Shown piece after piece: positions 32,546 through 41,660 of a DNA stretch of 64,000 bases. This DNA is from Kineococcus xinjiangensis (GTDB lineage: Bacteria; Actinomycetota; Actinomycetes; Actinomycetales; Kineococcaceae). The DNA lies in the NCBI RefSeq assembly GCF_002934625.1, contig NZ_PTJD01000011.1, forward strand, positions 89,988 to 153,987, in the 5' to 3' direction. A program made the translations under genes and the position numbers. The notes under the pieces were generated by a model, which made no database searches, was not told where the DNA came from, and worked only from the letters and a program-made list of their open reading frames with translations. Positions within the stretch are counted from its first letter, which is position 1. Every line of letters starts with the position of its first letter.

Positions 32546-33838
32546 CTAGCTAGGCGCAATCAGTGACGATTTGGTTGACCCCTGGATCGCCGTGTGCTCG
32601 CGCCGCACCAGCCGGTGCAGCGCCCACAGCGCCGCCACCGTCCACAGCAGGTCCCCGTTCTGCACCAGCCGCGCCAGCACCCGCGGCACCTCCGGCTGCG
32701 CCACGAGGTTGGCCCCCCACCACGGCCAGGGGCACCACAGCAGCACCGCGCCCACCCCCGCCACGACCAGGCGCCGCCGCGACCACCCCGCACCCGCCAG
32801 CGCCCCCAGCGCCACCACGCCCCAGTGCACGTGGTGCAGCCACGACACCGGCGACAGCAGCACCGCCACCAGCCCGCACGCCGCGACCTCACCGACCCGG
32901 CTGCCCTCCCGGTGCATCCGCCGGGCCACCCCGAACCCCAGCACCGCCGCCACGGCCACCAGCGCCAGCCACAGCACCTGCGTCGCCACCGGCGACAGGT
33001 ACAGCCGCAGCACCATGCCGCGCAGCGACTGGTTGGAGGACCCGGCGTTGGGCCCGAGGCGGTCCGACGACAGCAGCGCGTCCGTCCAGAACGCCAGCGA
33101 CGCCTCCGGCGCCAGCAGGAACGTGGCCGCGGTGACCCCGGCCGCCGCCACCACCGCGTTGCGCAGCTCCCGCCACTGCCTCGTCACCGCGAAGTGGATC
33201 AGGAACACCCCCGGCGTCAGCTTGATCGCCACTGCGAGGCCGACGAGGACGCCGCGCGGCCAGCGGAAGCGGCCGACGTGCCCGCGCGCCAGGTCCAGCA
33301 GGCACAGCGCGATGAGGACGGCGTTCACCTGCCCGAAGCGGATCCCCTCCCCGACGGGCGAGAACCACACCGCGACCGCGCACACCGCGCCCTGCGCCAG
33401 CGCCGCGCGCTCCCCCGCGCGCGCCAGCAGCGGCCGGAACGCGATCCCCACGGTGATCCACAGCAGGGCGAGCTGGAAGGCGGTCCACACCCAGCCCAGG
33501 ACCCCGAACGGCACCAGGGCCAGCGGGATCGCCAGCACCGCCGAGAACGTCGGGTACGTGAACGGCAGGAGCTGCGGCACCTCCGTCTCGTAGGAGTAGA
33601 CGGGACGGCCGACGAGCAGGCTGCGCCCCGCCTCCCGGTACACCTGCAGGTCCACCTGCCACTGGTCCTGCGGGTGGTCGACGAGGTAGCGGTGCACCAC
33701 CGGCGCGGCCGCGAGCAGGAACAGCAGCAGCCCGGCCCAGAACCAGCGCCCCCGCACCCCGTCCCCCGTCCCCCCGGTCCCGGGCACCCGCGCCGCCGGG
33801 GCCCGCACCTGGCTGCTGGAGTCGTCCGCACCGATCAC
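32546..33838 (-). CDS. GT87-family polyprenol-phosphate-sugar mannosyltransferase-like protein
   Basis: 430 residues from the GTG at 33838, which has GGGGAGAA 7 nt upstream; the open frame starts 39 nt earlier. A multi-pass integral membrane protein (about ten helices) with DLQVYREAGRSLLVG in the first extracytoplasmic loop, containing the Asp expected in GT-C enzymes, then PFTYPTFSAV, GQVNAVLIAL and VSWLHHVHW. The layout is that of DUF2029/GT87 alpha-mannosyltransferases such as PimE that build PIM or lipomannan. The acceptor is unknown. Confidence 0.85.
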   Translation of the reverse strand: MIGADDSSSQVRAPAARVPGTGGTGDGVRGRWFWAGLLLFLLAAAPVVHRYLVDHPQDQWQVDLQVYREAGRSLLVGRPVYSYETEVPQLLPFTYPTFSAVLAIPLALVPFGVLGWVWTAFQLALLWITVGIAFRPLLARAGERAALAQGAVCAVAVWFSPVGEGIRFGQVNAVLIALCLLDLARGHVGRFRWPRGVLVGLAVAIKLTPGVFLIHFAVTRQWRELRNAVVAAAGVTAATFLLAPEASLAFWTDALLSSDRLGPNAGSSNQSLRGMVLRLYLSPVATQVLWLALVAVAAVLGFGVARRMHREGSRVGEVAACGLVAVLLSPVSWLHHVHWGVVALGALAGAGWSRRRLVVAGVGAVLLWCPWPWWGANLVAQPEVPRVLARLVQNGDLLWTVAALWALHRLVRREHTAIQGSTKSSLIAPS

Positions 33839-33929
33839 CGGGGGATTCTCCCCGAGACCCCGACGCGCCCTCCCCACCGCGTCCCCGCGCCGCGCAGGTC
33901 CTCCCCGCGGCGCCGCCTAGCCTTGCCGG

Positions 33930-36176
33930 GTGCTCCAGCGACCGCTCGCGCTGCTCGCGACCCTGCTCGCCGCCGCGCTCGCCCTCCTCGCCGGCGCCGC
34001 CCCGGCCGCGGGCGCCGCTCCGGCCGGCCCCGGCGGGCGGCCCGTCGTCCTCGTCGGCTTCGCGGGCGTGCGCTGGGCCGACGTGGACGCCGAGCGCACC
34101 CCCGCCCTGCACGGCCCCGTCCCCGACGGCGCCATCGGCACGGTCGCCGTCCGCAGCGTCTTCACCGCCGCCTGCCCCGCCGACGGCTGGCTCGGCCTGT
34201 CCGCGGGCCGGCGCGCCACCGACTTCGCCGGCACCTCCGCCGAGCACGTGCGCGCCCCCTGCGCGCAGGTGGCCCCGGCGGTGGACGGGCGACAACCGGA
34301 CCTGCAGCGCTACCGGGAGATCGCCGCGGCGGGCACCTTCAGCGCGCAGCCGGGCCTGCTGGGCGAGGTGCTGCGGACGGCGGGGGTGCGCGCGGCCGCC
34401 GTCGGCCCGGGGGCGGCGCTGGCCCTCGCCGACACCTCCGGCCGCTCCCCCGTCGCCGGACCCGCGGACGCCTCCACCCCGGAGGCGCTCGCCGAGGCCA
34501 CCCGCGCAGCGCTGGCCCAGGGCGCGGAACTGGTGGTGGTCGACGCCGGGGTGGTGCGCGACCCCGGCGACCTGCCCTGGGACGAACCCGCACCGGCCGC
34601 CACCCTGGCGGAGCAGGTGGCCGCCGTCGACGCCCGGGTGGCCGCGGTCCTCGCCGCGGTCGGCGAGGAGGCACCGGAGGCGAGCGTGGTCCTCGCCTCC
34701 CTCGCCGACGCCGGCCGCACGCCGCACCTGCAGTTCGCCGCCGCCACCGGCCCCGCCCCGCGCGGGGAGTACGCCGAGGCCCTCCTCGGCAGCCGCTCCA
34801 CGCGGCAGGACGGCATCGTGCAGACCACCGACCTCGCGCCCACGCTGCTCGCCCTGACCCTCGGCCCGCGCTACCCGCAGGTGGCGCCGGAGCTGACGGG
34901 GGCCCTCGTCGGGGCGCCCGTGAACCCCCAGCCGGGCTCCCCGGAGACCGCCGCCGCCCGGCTGCGCAAGGTCCTGGACCTGGACCAGGCCGCGCAGGCG
35001 GTGCAGCCGCTGGTGCCGCGCTTCTTCACCGGGCTGGTCACCGCCCAGATCGTGCTCTACGTCGCGGCGACCCTCGCCGTGCGGCGGCGCTGGGGCGGGC
35101 GCGTGGGCCGCAGCCGGGTGCTGGCGTGGATGCGGCGCACGGCCGTCGTCTGCGGGTGCGTCCCCGCGGCGACGTTCCTGGCCAACCTCGTGCCCTGGTG
35201 GCGGGCCGGGGACGACACCGCCTCGCACCTGCTCGCGGTCTCGGCGGCGGTGGCGCTGTTCGTCGCCGCCCTGGCAGCCCTGGCGCTGCTGGGCCCGTGG
35301 CGGCGCAGCCCGCTCGGCCCGCTGGCGGCGGTGGGCGCCGCCACGGCGCTCGTGCTGGCGGTGGACGTGGCGACGGGCACCCGCCTGACCACCTCCAGCC
35401 TCATCGGCCTGCAGCCGGTGGTGGCCGGGCGCTTCTACGGCCTGGGCAACACCCAGTTCGCCCTCTTCGCCACCGGCTCGCTGCTGCTGACGACGGCGCT
35501 GGCCGACCGGCTGCTGCGCTCGGGGCGCCGCCGGGCTGCCGTCGCGACCGTCGCCGTGATGGGGGTGGTCACCACCTTCGTCGACGGCGTCGTGGGCAGC
35601 GACTTCGGCGGGCCGCCGGCGATCGTGCCCGCGTTCACGCTGCTGGCGCTGCTCATCGCCGGCGTCCGGCTGTCGGTGCTGCGGGTGCTGGCCATCGGCG
35701 TCGCCACGGTCGGCGTCCTGGCCGCCCTGTCGGTCGGGGACTGGCTGCGCCCCACCGAGGAGCGCACCCACCTGGGCCGGTTCGTGCAGACGGTCCTCGA
35801 CGGGGGCGCCTGGCAGGTCGTGGAGCGCAAGGCCCTGCAGAACCTCAACATCCTCGTCGGCTCCGAGCTGACGCTGCTGCTGCCGTTCGCGGCGGCGTTC
35901 GTGGCGTTCGTGCTGATGCGGCCCTCGGCGCTGGGGGTGCGGGCGCTGCAGTCCGCCTACGACCGGCACCCCGCGCTGCGGCCGGGGTGCGTGGCGCTGC
36001 TCGTGCTGTTCGCGATCGGCTTCGCCGTCAACGACTCCGGCACCACCGTGCCCGCGGTGGGGGCGATGCTGGCGCTGCCGCTGCTCATCGCCGTCGGCGT
36101 GCGGACCCTGGAGCTGGAGGAGCCGGCGGCGGCCTCGACCCCGGGGCCCACCCCCGCGGCGGGGGCCCGGGGCTGA
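33930..36176 (+). CDS. large polytopic membrane protein with alkaline-phosphatase-like exterior domain, function unknown
   Basis: 748 residues from a GTG. A signal-like N-terminus is followed by a ~330-residue exterior domain that looks like a degenerate phosphatase-superfamily fold (VVLVGFAGVRWADVD, ELVVVDAG, RQDGIVQTTDLAPTLLALTLG, the last typical of alkaline-phosphatase-like metal sites). From about residue 370 there are eight or nine transmembrane segments with the strongly conserved-looking GRFYGLGNTQFALFATGS and VGSDFGGPPAIVPAF. It diverges from the GT87 gene, so a cell-envelope role is likely. I do not recognise a named function. Confidence 0.75.
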   Translation: MLQRPLALLATLLAAALALLAGAAPAAGAAPAGPGGRPVVLVGFAGVRWADVDAERTPALHGPVPDGAIGTVAVRSVFTAACPADGWLGLSAGRRATDFAGTSAEHVRAPCAQVAPAVDGRQPDLQRYREIAAAGTFSAQPGLLGEVLRTAGVRAAAVGPGAALALADTSGRSPVAGPADASTPEALAEATRAALAQGAELVVVDAGVVRDPGDLPWDEPAPAATLAEQVAAVDARVAAVLAAVGEEAPEASVVLASLADAGRTPHLQFAAATGPAPRGEYAEALLGSRSTRQDGIVQTTDLAPTLLALTLGPRYPQVAPELTGALVGAPVNPQPGSPETAAARLRKVLDLDQAAQAVQPLVPRFFTGLVTAQIVLYVAATLAVRRRWGGRVGRSRVLAWMRRTAVVCGCVPAATFLANLVPWWRAGDDTASHLLAVSAAVALFVAALAALALLGPWRRSPLGPLAAVGAATALVLAVDVATGTRLTTSSLIGLQPVVAGRFYGLGNTQFALFATGSLLLTTALADRLLRSGRRRAAVATVAVMGVVTTFVDGVVGSDFGGPPAIVPAFTLLALLIAGVRLSVLRVLAIGVATVGVLAALSVGDWLRPTEERTHLGRFVQTVLDGGAWQVVERKALQNLNILVGSELTLLLPFAAAFVAFVLMRPSALGVRALQSAYDRHPALRPGCVALLVLFAIGFAVNDSGTTVPAVGAMLALPLLIAVGVRTLELEEPAAASTPGPTPAAGARG

Positions 36177-36303
36177 CGCGGGGCGCTACGGAGGGACGCG
36201 CCGTGCGCCGAACGGGGCACAGCGCCGCCCAACGCCAGCTCGGGTGGTGCACGCAGTGCGACCCTCGCCACGGCAGCCCGTCCGAACCACCCCAGGAGAC
36301 TCC

Positions 36304-36585
36304 GTGATCCCCTTCGTCATCGCTCCGCTCGGCCACGTCCTGGCCTCCGCCGCCGTCTCCGCCGGGCTGGTGAAGGCGATGGACGACGGCCGGGGCCCCG
36401 CCGCCCTGCGCCGGGTCGCGGTCAGCGCGACGAAGGCGGGCATCCGGGCCGCCCGGGCCGCCGAGTCGGGTGTGGAGCGCACCCGTCTCGTCGCCGGCGA
36501 CGTGGTGGCCCAGGCCTACGGCGAGATGGGTGAGCAGGTCCCGGTGCGCGACACCGACGGCGACGCGGCGGACCAGCAGCGCTGA
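36304..36585 (+). CDS. DUF1490 (PacL-like) small membrane protein
   Basis: 93 residues from a GTG with AGGAGA 4 nt upstream. An N-terminal hydrophobic helix (about 2-24) and the helical core ALRRVAVSATKAGIRAARAAE...RTRLVAGDVVAQAYGEMGEQVP line up with mycobacterial DUF1490 proteins (Rv3269/PacL1), chaperone-like partners of metal P-type ATPases such as CtpC. PacL1 ends in a His/Asp metal motif; here the tail is DTDGDAADQQR without His. The next gene starts with a CtpC-like N-terminal domain, supporting the assignment. Confidence 0.75.
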   Translation: MIPFVIAPLGHVLASAAVSAGLVKAMDDGRGPAALRRVAVSATKAGIRAARAAESGVERTRLVAGDVVAQAYGEMGEQVPVRDTDGDAADQQR

Positions 36586-36638
36586 CCGTTCCGCCCCTGT
36601 TCCGCACCGCCCGTTCCGTCCCGTCCCGGAGGCCCGTC

Positions 36639-37400
36639 GTGACCGAGACCCCCGCACCCCCGCGCCCCACGGGGGTCCGCACCGTCGCAGACGCCGGCGG
36701 GCGGGCGCGGTTCGAGGTGCCCTGGATGCGGCGTTCGGCCGTGCGCGCCGCCGCCACCGAGGAGGCCCTCGGCGCGGTGGCGGGGGTCCGCACCGCCCGG
36801 GCGCACCCGCTGACCGGCGGTGTCGTCGTCCACTACGACCCGGCCGTCACCGACGTCGCCACGCTGGCCGTGGTCCTCGAGCGGGCGGCGGCCGGTGCGG
36901 AGGCCGGCACGGAGGCGCCGCGGACCGAGCACCCGGCGGACGGCGAGGTCGACGCCCCGGAGCAGCCGGTCGGGGCGGTGGCCGCGGGTGCGCAGGTGGC
37001 GGGCGCCGTCGCGCTGCGGGACCGGGCGGCCTTCGAGCTGGCGCGCGCGACCGCCCTCCCCCGCTCGGAGCTGGCGGCGCTGGACGTGTCGGACGTGCAC
37101 TGCGACGACACCGGGCTGCTCGTGCTGGTGCGGCGTCCCGGCAGCCCCGTGGAGGTCCGCGTGCTGCGCACCGAGCCCGGCGGCGATGCGGCGGTGGATG
37201 CCGTGGAGGCGTGGTGGGAGCGGCGGGCGGCGGCCGGCTCCGGGCTGGGTCCCCTGTTCCCCGCGCTGACCGCGGCGGGGCGGCTGCGCGCGCCGGAGCA
37301 GGGTGGTTCGCGCCTGTCCGCCACCGCGCTGCGCCGGATCGTGGTGTCGGTGGCCGCACGGCTGGGGGCGAAAGCTCCCGCGGAGCAGCCCCGGGGGTGA
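36639..37400 (+). CDS. hybrid of CtpC-like N-terminal (HMA-type) domain and degenerate tyrosine-recombinase-like region
   Basis: 253 residues from a GTG. Residues about 15-88 (ADAGGRARFEVPWMRRSAVRAAATEEAL...TGGVVVHYDPAVTDVATL) resemble the N-terminus of the mycobacterial metal ATPase CtpC; no CxxC metal motif is present. After a Glu/Ala linker, residues about 125-245 (LRDRAAFELARATALPRSELAALDVSDV...AWWERR...LFPALTAAGR...LSATALRRIVVSVAARLG) follow the first half of a XerC/D-type recombinase catalytic domain. The usual catalytic Arg position appears as Pro, and the HxLRH and Tyr parts are absent. No P-ATPase body remains. It lies 53 nt after the DUF1490 gene. Function unknown. Confidence 0.6.
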   Translation: MTETPAPPRPTGVRTVADAGGRARFEVPWMRRSAVRAAATEEALGAVAGVRTARAHPLTGGVVVHYDPAVTDVATLAVVLERAAAGAEAGTEAPRTEHPADGEVDAPEQPVGAVAAGAQVAGAVALRDRAAFELARATALPRSELAALDVSDVHCDDTGLLVLVRRPGSPVEVRVLRTEPGGDAAVDAVEAWWERRAAAGSGLGPLFPALTAAGRLRAPEQGGSRLSATALRRIVVSVAARLGAKAPAEQPRG

Positions 37401-37409
37401 CCCCGGAAC

Positions 37410-38606
37410 TCACCTCCGCGGCGGGGGTCCGGGTGTGAGTCGGGTGGGGCCGGCCTCCTGCGGGCGGGGCCTGTCCTCCGGGTGGGCGCGCACGGCGAGG
37501 ACGGCGACGTCGTCCTCGGGATCCTCACCCAGCACGGCGCCGAGGACCCCGTCGAGGAGCTGCGCCAGGGGCTGCCCGGCCCGGGCCGCGAGCTCGCGGG
37601 CGAGGAGCGCGACACCCGCCTCCAGGGTCGCGTCACGGCGCTCCACGAGGCCGTCGGTGTAGAGCAGCAGCGTCGATCCGGGTGGCAGCTCGCACGTGCC
37701 GTCCTCCCGCACGGCGTCCGGGTCCACCCCCAGCATCAGGTCGGGCTCGCCGTCGAGGACCTCCACGCGCCCGTCGGCGTGCAGCAGCAGCGGGGGCGGG
37801 TGCCCGGCGTTGGACCAGCGCAGGCGCCGCAGCCCCCGCGCGCGGTCCTCGGCGGTCTGCTCGACGCGGGCGACGACGGCCGTGGCCAGCACGTCGAGGC
37901 CGAGGACCTGGACGGAGCGCTCGAGGCGGCACAGGAGCGCCGAGGGGGGTTCGGGGCGGTCGACGGCGTAGGCGCGCAGCATGGCCCGCACCTGCCCCAT
38001 GTCGGCCGCGGCGCCCACGTCGTGGCCCATGACGTCGCCGATGACGAGCGTGGTGCCGCTGTCGGCGACGACGGCGTCGTACCAGTCGCCGCCCACCTGG
38101 TCGCCGGAGCTGGCGGGCAGGTAGCGGCAGGCCAGCTCCAGGTGGTCCGGCTGGGGCAGCTCGGTGAGCATCGCCGCCTGCAGGGTGCGCGCGGCCTCGC
38201 GGCGGTCCTGCAGCTGCGCTGCGTGGCGGATGCGCACGTGCGCCACCCAGACGGCGAGCACCGCGCCGAGGGCGACGACGGAGACGCGGGTGGCGGCGGG
38301 CAGGGTGTGGACGTCGTCGACGGCGACGAGCAGCCACGCCACCGCCACCGCGAGGACGCCGACGCCGAGGGTCTGCCGGCGGGTGCCTCCCGCCCCGGTC
38401 AGTGCCGGGGCGAGCGCGAGGGTGCCGGCGATGTTCGTGGCGGAGGGGGGCTCGTCGTCGACCACGGACACGGCCACGACGTCCACCACCGCGAGCAGCG
38501 CGACGACGGAGGCCCCGAGCAGGGGCCAGAGGGAGCCGCCGCTGCCGGTGCCCGGGCGACGGGACGCGCGTGCGCGCCTCCGGCCGGGTCGTCCTGGCGT
38601 GGTCAT
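37410..38606 (-). CDS. membrane PP2C-type (SpoIIE) serine phosphatase
   Basis: 398 residues from the ATG at 38606. Four or five hydrophobic segments (about 22-130) are followed by a short linker and a SpoIIE catalytic domain (about 165-380) with SSGDQVGGDWYDA, GDVMGHDVGAAADM, NAGHPPPLLL, LLYTDGLVERR and EDDVAVLAVR, which carry the metal-binding aspartates. Such RsbU/SpoIIE-like phosphatases dephosphorylate anti-anti-sigma factors to activate stress sigma factors. No STAS or RsbW gene is nearby. It diverges from znuA. Confidence 0.9.
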   Translation of the reverse strand: MTTPGRPGRRRARASRRPGTGSGGSLWPLLGASVVALLAVVDVVAVSVVDDEPPSATNIAGTLALAPALTGAGGTRRQTLGVGVLAVAVAWLLVAVDDVHTLPAATRVSVVALGAVLAVWVAHVRIRHAAQLQDRREAARTLQAAMLTELPQPDHLELACRYLPASSGDQVGGDWYDAVVADSGTTLVIGDVMGHDVGAAADMGQVRAMLRAYAVDRPEPPSALLCRLERSVQVLGLDVLATAVVARVEQTAEDRARGLRRLRWSNAGHPPPLLLHADGRVEVLDGEPDLMLGVDPDAVREDGTCELPPGSTLLLYTDGLVERRDATLEAGVALLARELAARAGQPLAQLLDGVLGAVLGEDPEDDVAVLAVRAHPEDRPRPQEAGPTRLTPGPPPRR

Positions 38607-38756
38607 GGCGCACTTCCGTCGGCGAGGCGGGGAGGGCACCTCGGTCCGGACCCTCCGTTCCGTGATCTGGACTCTAAGTGACGGGCGGCTCGCGGGTCGC
38701 CGATCCCGGCAGGACGCCGGGGCGGGGCATCTCGGATGACCGGCCACGCCCTATGC

Positions 38757-38775
38757 TGTTGGTAATCGTTCCCTG
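38757..38775 (+). promoter_or_regulatory. possible Zur-type operator upstream of znuA
   Basis: TGTTGGTAATCGTTCCCTG contains the imperfect palindrome GGTAATCGTTCC, 17 nt before the start codon of znuA, just after TATGCT (38752-38757), a reasonable -10. Zinc importers are usually repressed by Zur at such sites. The match is judged by eye against the general A/T-core palindrome form of Zur boxes. Confidence 0.4.
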
Positions 38776-38791
38776 TAGTGAGGATGCGCCG

Positions 38792-39847
38792 ATGACCTCC
38801 CCCGCCCCCCGTCGTCGCCGCGCCGCCGCGGCGACGGCGCTCACCACCGCCCTGGTGCTCGGTGCGAGCGCGTGCGGCGGCGCGGGGAGCGACCCCGCCA
38901 CCGCAGCCGGCGAGGGTCCCGCGGAGGACTCGACGCTGTCGGTGGTGGCCTCCACCGACGTCTACGGCGACATCGCGAGGGCCATCGCGGGCGAGCGCGC
39001 CGAGGTCGTCTCGATCATCGACGACCCGGCCCAGGACCCGCACTCCTACGAGGCGAGCACCCGCGACCAGCTCGCGGTCAAGCGCGCCGACGTCGTCATC
39101 GCCAACGGCGGCGGCTACGACCCCTACATGGACGCCATGCTCGACGCCGTCGGGCGCGACGGCAGGACGGTCATCACGGCCGTCGACCTCTTCGACGGCG
39201 GCGAGCACGCCGGGGGCGAGCACGCCGCCGAGGGCCACGCCGGGGGCGAGCACGCCGGGGACGAGCACGCCGAGGAGACCGCCGACGCCGCGGCGGAGGA
39301 CGAGCACGGCCACGGACACGGCGGCGTCAACGAGCACGTCTGGTACGACCTCGACACCGCCCAGCACGTCGCCGAGGAGCTCGTCGGGGCCCTCTCCGCA
39401 GCCTCCCCCGAGGACGCCGCGACCTTCGAGGCCAACGGCGAGGCCTTCGCCGAGCGCATCGCCGGGCTGCTGGCCCGCCAGGAGGAGCTGCGCGCCACCA
39501 CGCAGGGCAAGGGCGTCGCCGTGACCGAGCCCCTGCCCGTCCACATGCTCGCGGCCCTCGACATGGTCGACCGCACCCCCGCGGAGTTCAGCGAGTCCAT
39601 GGAGGAGGGCAGCGACGTCTCCCCCGCCGTCCTCCAGGAGACCCTGACCGTGCTCGGGTCCGGACAGGTGGCCGTCCTCGTGTACAACGAGCAGACGTCC
39701 GGCGCGCAGACCGAGCAGGTGGAGGAGGCGGCCCGCGAAGCCGGCGTGCCCGTCGTCCCGGTCACCGAGACGCTCCCCGACGGCAAGGACTACGCGACGT
39801 GGATGAGCGACACCCTGACCGCCCTCGAGGAGGCGCTGACGCCGTGA
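38792..39847 (+). CDS. znuA: zinc ABC transporter substrate-binding lipoprotein
   Basis: 351 residues from an ATG with GAGGATG upstream. Lipoprotein signal with lipobox LGASACGG. The mature domain has VVASTDVYGDIARAI, the metal-ligand region DPAQDPHSYEAS, and a long His/Asp/Glu-rich loop (about residues 135-180; HAGGEHAAEGHAGGEH and DEHGHGHGGVNEHVWYD) typical of zinc-specific members. It collects Zn2+ (possibly Mn2+) outside the membrane for the ABC importer encoded next. Confidence 0.92.
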   Translation: MTSPAPRRRRAAAATALTTALVLGASACGGAGSDPATAAGEGPAEDSTLSVVASTDVYGDIARAIAGERAEVVSIIDDPAQDPHSYEASTRDQLAVKRADVVIANGGGYDPYMDAMLDAVGRDGRTVITAVDLFDGGEHAGGEHAAEGHAGGEHAGDEHAEETADAAAEDEHGHGHGGVNEHVWYDLDTAQHVAEELVGALSAASPEDAATFEANGEAFAERIAGLLARQEELRATTQGKGVAVTEPLPVHMLAALDMVDRTPAEFSESMEEGSDVSPAVLQETLTVLGSGQVAVLVYNEQTSGAQTEQVEEAAREAGVPVVPVTETLPDGKDYATWMSDTLTALEEALTP

Positions 39848-40731
39848 GGGCGGACCCGCTGAGCGCCGCTCCCGCGGGCGCCACCACCGCCGCGCCCGCG
39901 CCCGCGCCGGGCCCACCCGGCCCCAGCGCCCTCAGCCTGCGCGGCGCCACCCTGCGCTACGGCTCCCGCGCCGTGTGGAGCGACCTGGACCTGGACGTGG
40001 CACCGGGGGAGTTCCTCGCCGTCCTCGGCGCCAACGGCTCCGGCAAGACCAGCCTCCTGCGCGTCCTCCTCGGCCAGCAGGCCCTCGCCACCGGCAGCGC
40101 CACCATCGCCGGACGCCCCGTGCGCCGCGGTGGCCGGGGGATCGGCTACGTCCCGCAGCAGAAGGGGCTCGACCCCACCACCCCCCTGCGGGCCCGCGAC
40201 TTCGTCCGCCTCGGCATCGACGGCCACCGGTGGGGTCCCTGGCTGCCCAGCCGCTCCGCCACCCTGCGCGTCGACGCCGCCCTCGCCGCCGTCGGCGCCA
40301 CCGGCTACGCCCGCACCCCCGTCGGCACGCTCTCCGGCGGGGAGCAGCAGCGCCTGCGCATCGCCCAGGCGCTCATCACCGACCCCGCCGTCCTGCTGTG
40401 CGACGAGCCGCTGCTGTCGCTGGACCTGCACCACCAGCAGTCCGTCAGCGCCCTCATCGACCGCCGGCGCCGGGAGAGCGGGGCGGCGGTGCTGTTCGTC
40501 ACCCACGACATCAACCCCGTCCTCCCCTACGTGGACCGGGTGCTCTACCTCGCCGCCGGCCGCTTCCGCGTCGGCCCGCCCGAGGAGGTCATGACCAGCG
40601 CGGTGCTGTCGGAGCTGTACGGCTCCCCCGTGGAGGTCGTGCACTCCGGCGGCCGGCTCATCGTCGTGGGCGGCGCCGCCCCCTCGGAGCACCCGCACTG
40701 CGGCGCCCACGACGAGGGACGGGTCGCGTGA
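39844..40731 (+). CDS. znuC: zinc ABC transporter ATP-binding protein
   Basis: 295 residues from a GTG overlapping znuA by 4 nt. After an Ala/Pro-rich extension of about 30 residues the ATPase has Walker A GANGSGKTS, Q-loop VPQQKGL, signature LSGGEQQRLRIAQAL, Walker B VLLCDEPLLSLD and switch His in FVTHDIN. The C-terminus carries His/Cys (SEHPHCGAHDEG), which might bind metal. It powers Zn2+ uptake with znuB. Confidence 0.93.
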   Translation: MRADPLSAAPAGATTAAPAPAPGPPGPSALSLRGATLRYGSRAVWSDLDLDVAPGEFLAVLGANGSGKTSLLRVLLGQQALATGSATIAGRPVRRGGRGIGYVPQQKGLDPTTPLRARDFVRLGIDGHRWGPWLPSRSATLRVDAALAAVGATGYARTPVGTLSGGEQQRLRIAQALITDPAVLLCDEPLLSLDLHHQQSVSALIDRRRRESGAAVLFVTHDINPVLPYVDRVLYLAAGRFRVGPPEEVMTSAVLSELYGSPVEVVHSGGRLIVVGGAAPSEHPHCGAHDEGRVA

Positions 40732-41621
40732 TCCGGCTGGCCGTGGACTCCCCCGGCGGGATCCTCCGCTCGATCGTGGACTTCTCCGACTACGGCGAGC
40801 TGCTGCCGCTGGTGCAGAACTCCCTGCTCGCGGGGGCGCTGCTCGGCCTGGTCGGCGGGCTCGTCGGCGTGATCGTCCTGGCGCGGGACCTGCCCTTCGC
40901 GGTGCACGGCATCAGCGAGCTGTCGTTCGCGGGTGCGGCGGCGGCGCTGCTGCTGGGCGCCGACGTGGTGCTCGGCTCGGTGGTCGGCTCGATCGTCGCC
41001 GCGGTGCTGCTGGGGGTGATGGGCGTGCGCGCCCGGGACCGCAACTCGGCCATCGGCGTCCTCATGCCGTTCGGCCTCGGCCTCGGCGTGCTGTTCCTCG
41101 CCCTCTACCCGGGGCGCTCGGCGAACAAGTTCGGCCTGCTCACGGGGCAGGTGGTGGCGGTGGACGACCCGCAGCTGCACTGGCTGGCGGGCATCTCCGT
41201 GGTGGTGGTGCTGGCCCTGGCGGTGGCCTGGCGGCCGCTGCTGTTCGCCAGCCTCGACCCGGAGGTGGCGGCGGCGCGCGGGGTGCCGGTGCGGGCCCTG
41301 GCCCCGGCGTTCATGGTGGTGCTGGGCCTGGCCGTGGCGATGTCGGTGCAGGTGGTCGGCGCGCTGCTGGTGCTGGCGCTGCTGGTGACCCCGGCGGCGG
41401 CGGCGGTGCGGGTGAGCGCCTCCCCCGTGCTGGTGCCCGTGCTGAGCGTGGCGTTCGCGCTGACGGCGATGCTGGGCGGCATCCTGCTCGCCCTGGGGTC
41501 GCGGGTGCCGATCAGCCCGTACGTGACGACGGTGTCCTTCCTCATCTACCTGGTGTGCCGGCTGGTGGGTGCCCGGCGCCTGCGCAGGGCGCGCCGCACT
41601 CCCGCCCTCCAGCCCGCCTGA
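40728..41621 (+). CDS. znuB: zinc ABC transporter permease
   Basis: 297 residues from the GTG overlapping znuC by 4 nt; the open frame is longer upstream but that part is the shadow of znuC. Eight or nine transmembrane helices of the ABC-3 permease family with LLGLVGGLVGVIVLARDLPF, HGISELSFAGAAAAL, and FASLDPEVAAARGVPVRAL, the coupling loop that contacts the ATPase. It completes the ZnuABC importer. Confidence 0.93.
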   Translation: MIRLAVDSPGGILRSIVDFSDYGELLPLVQNSLLAGALLGLVGGLVGVIVLARDLPFAVHGISELSFAGAAAALLLGADVVLGSVVGSIVAAVLLGVMGVRARDRNSAIGVLMPFGLGLGVLFLALYPGRSANKFGLLTGQVVAVDDPQLHWLAGISVVVVLALAVAWRPLLFASLDPEVAAARGVPVRALAPAFMVVLGLAVAMSVQVVGALLVLALLVTPAAAAVRVSASPVLVPVLSVAFALTAMLGGILLALGSRVPISPYVTTVSFLIYLVCRLVGARRLRRARRTPALQPA

Positions 41622-41644
41622 CGGGCGCCGCCCCCGCTCGTCGC

Positions 41645-41660
41645 GGAAAGGACCCTTTCC
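41645..41660. repeat. dyad element 4 (single 16-bp core)
   Basis: One core GGAAAGGACCCTTTCC, 24 nt after the znuB stop. The expected second core about 42 bp to the right is missing; that position is occupied by a short tandem repeat. Confidence 0.8.
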
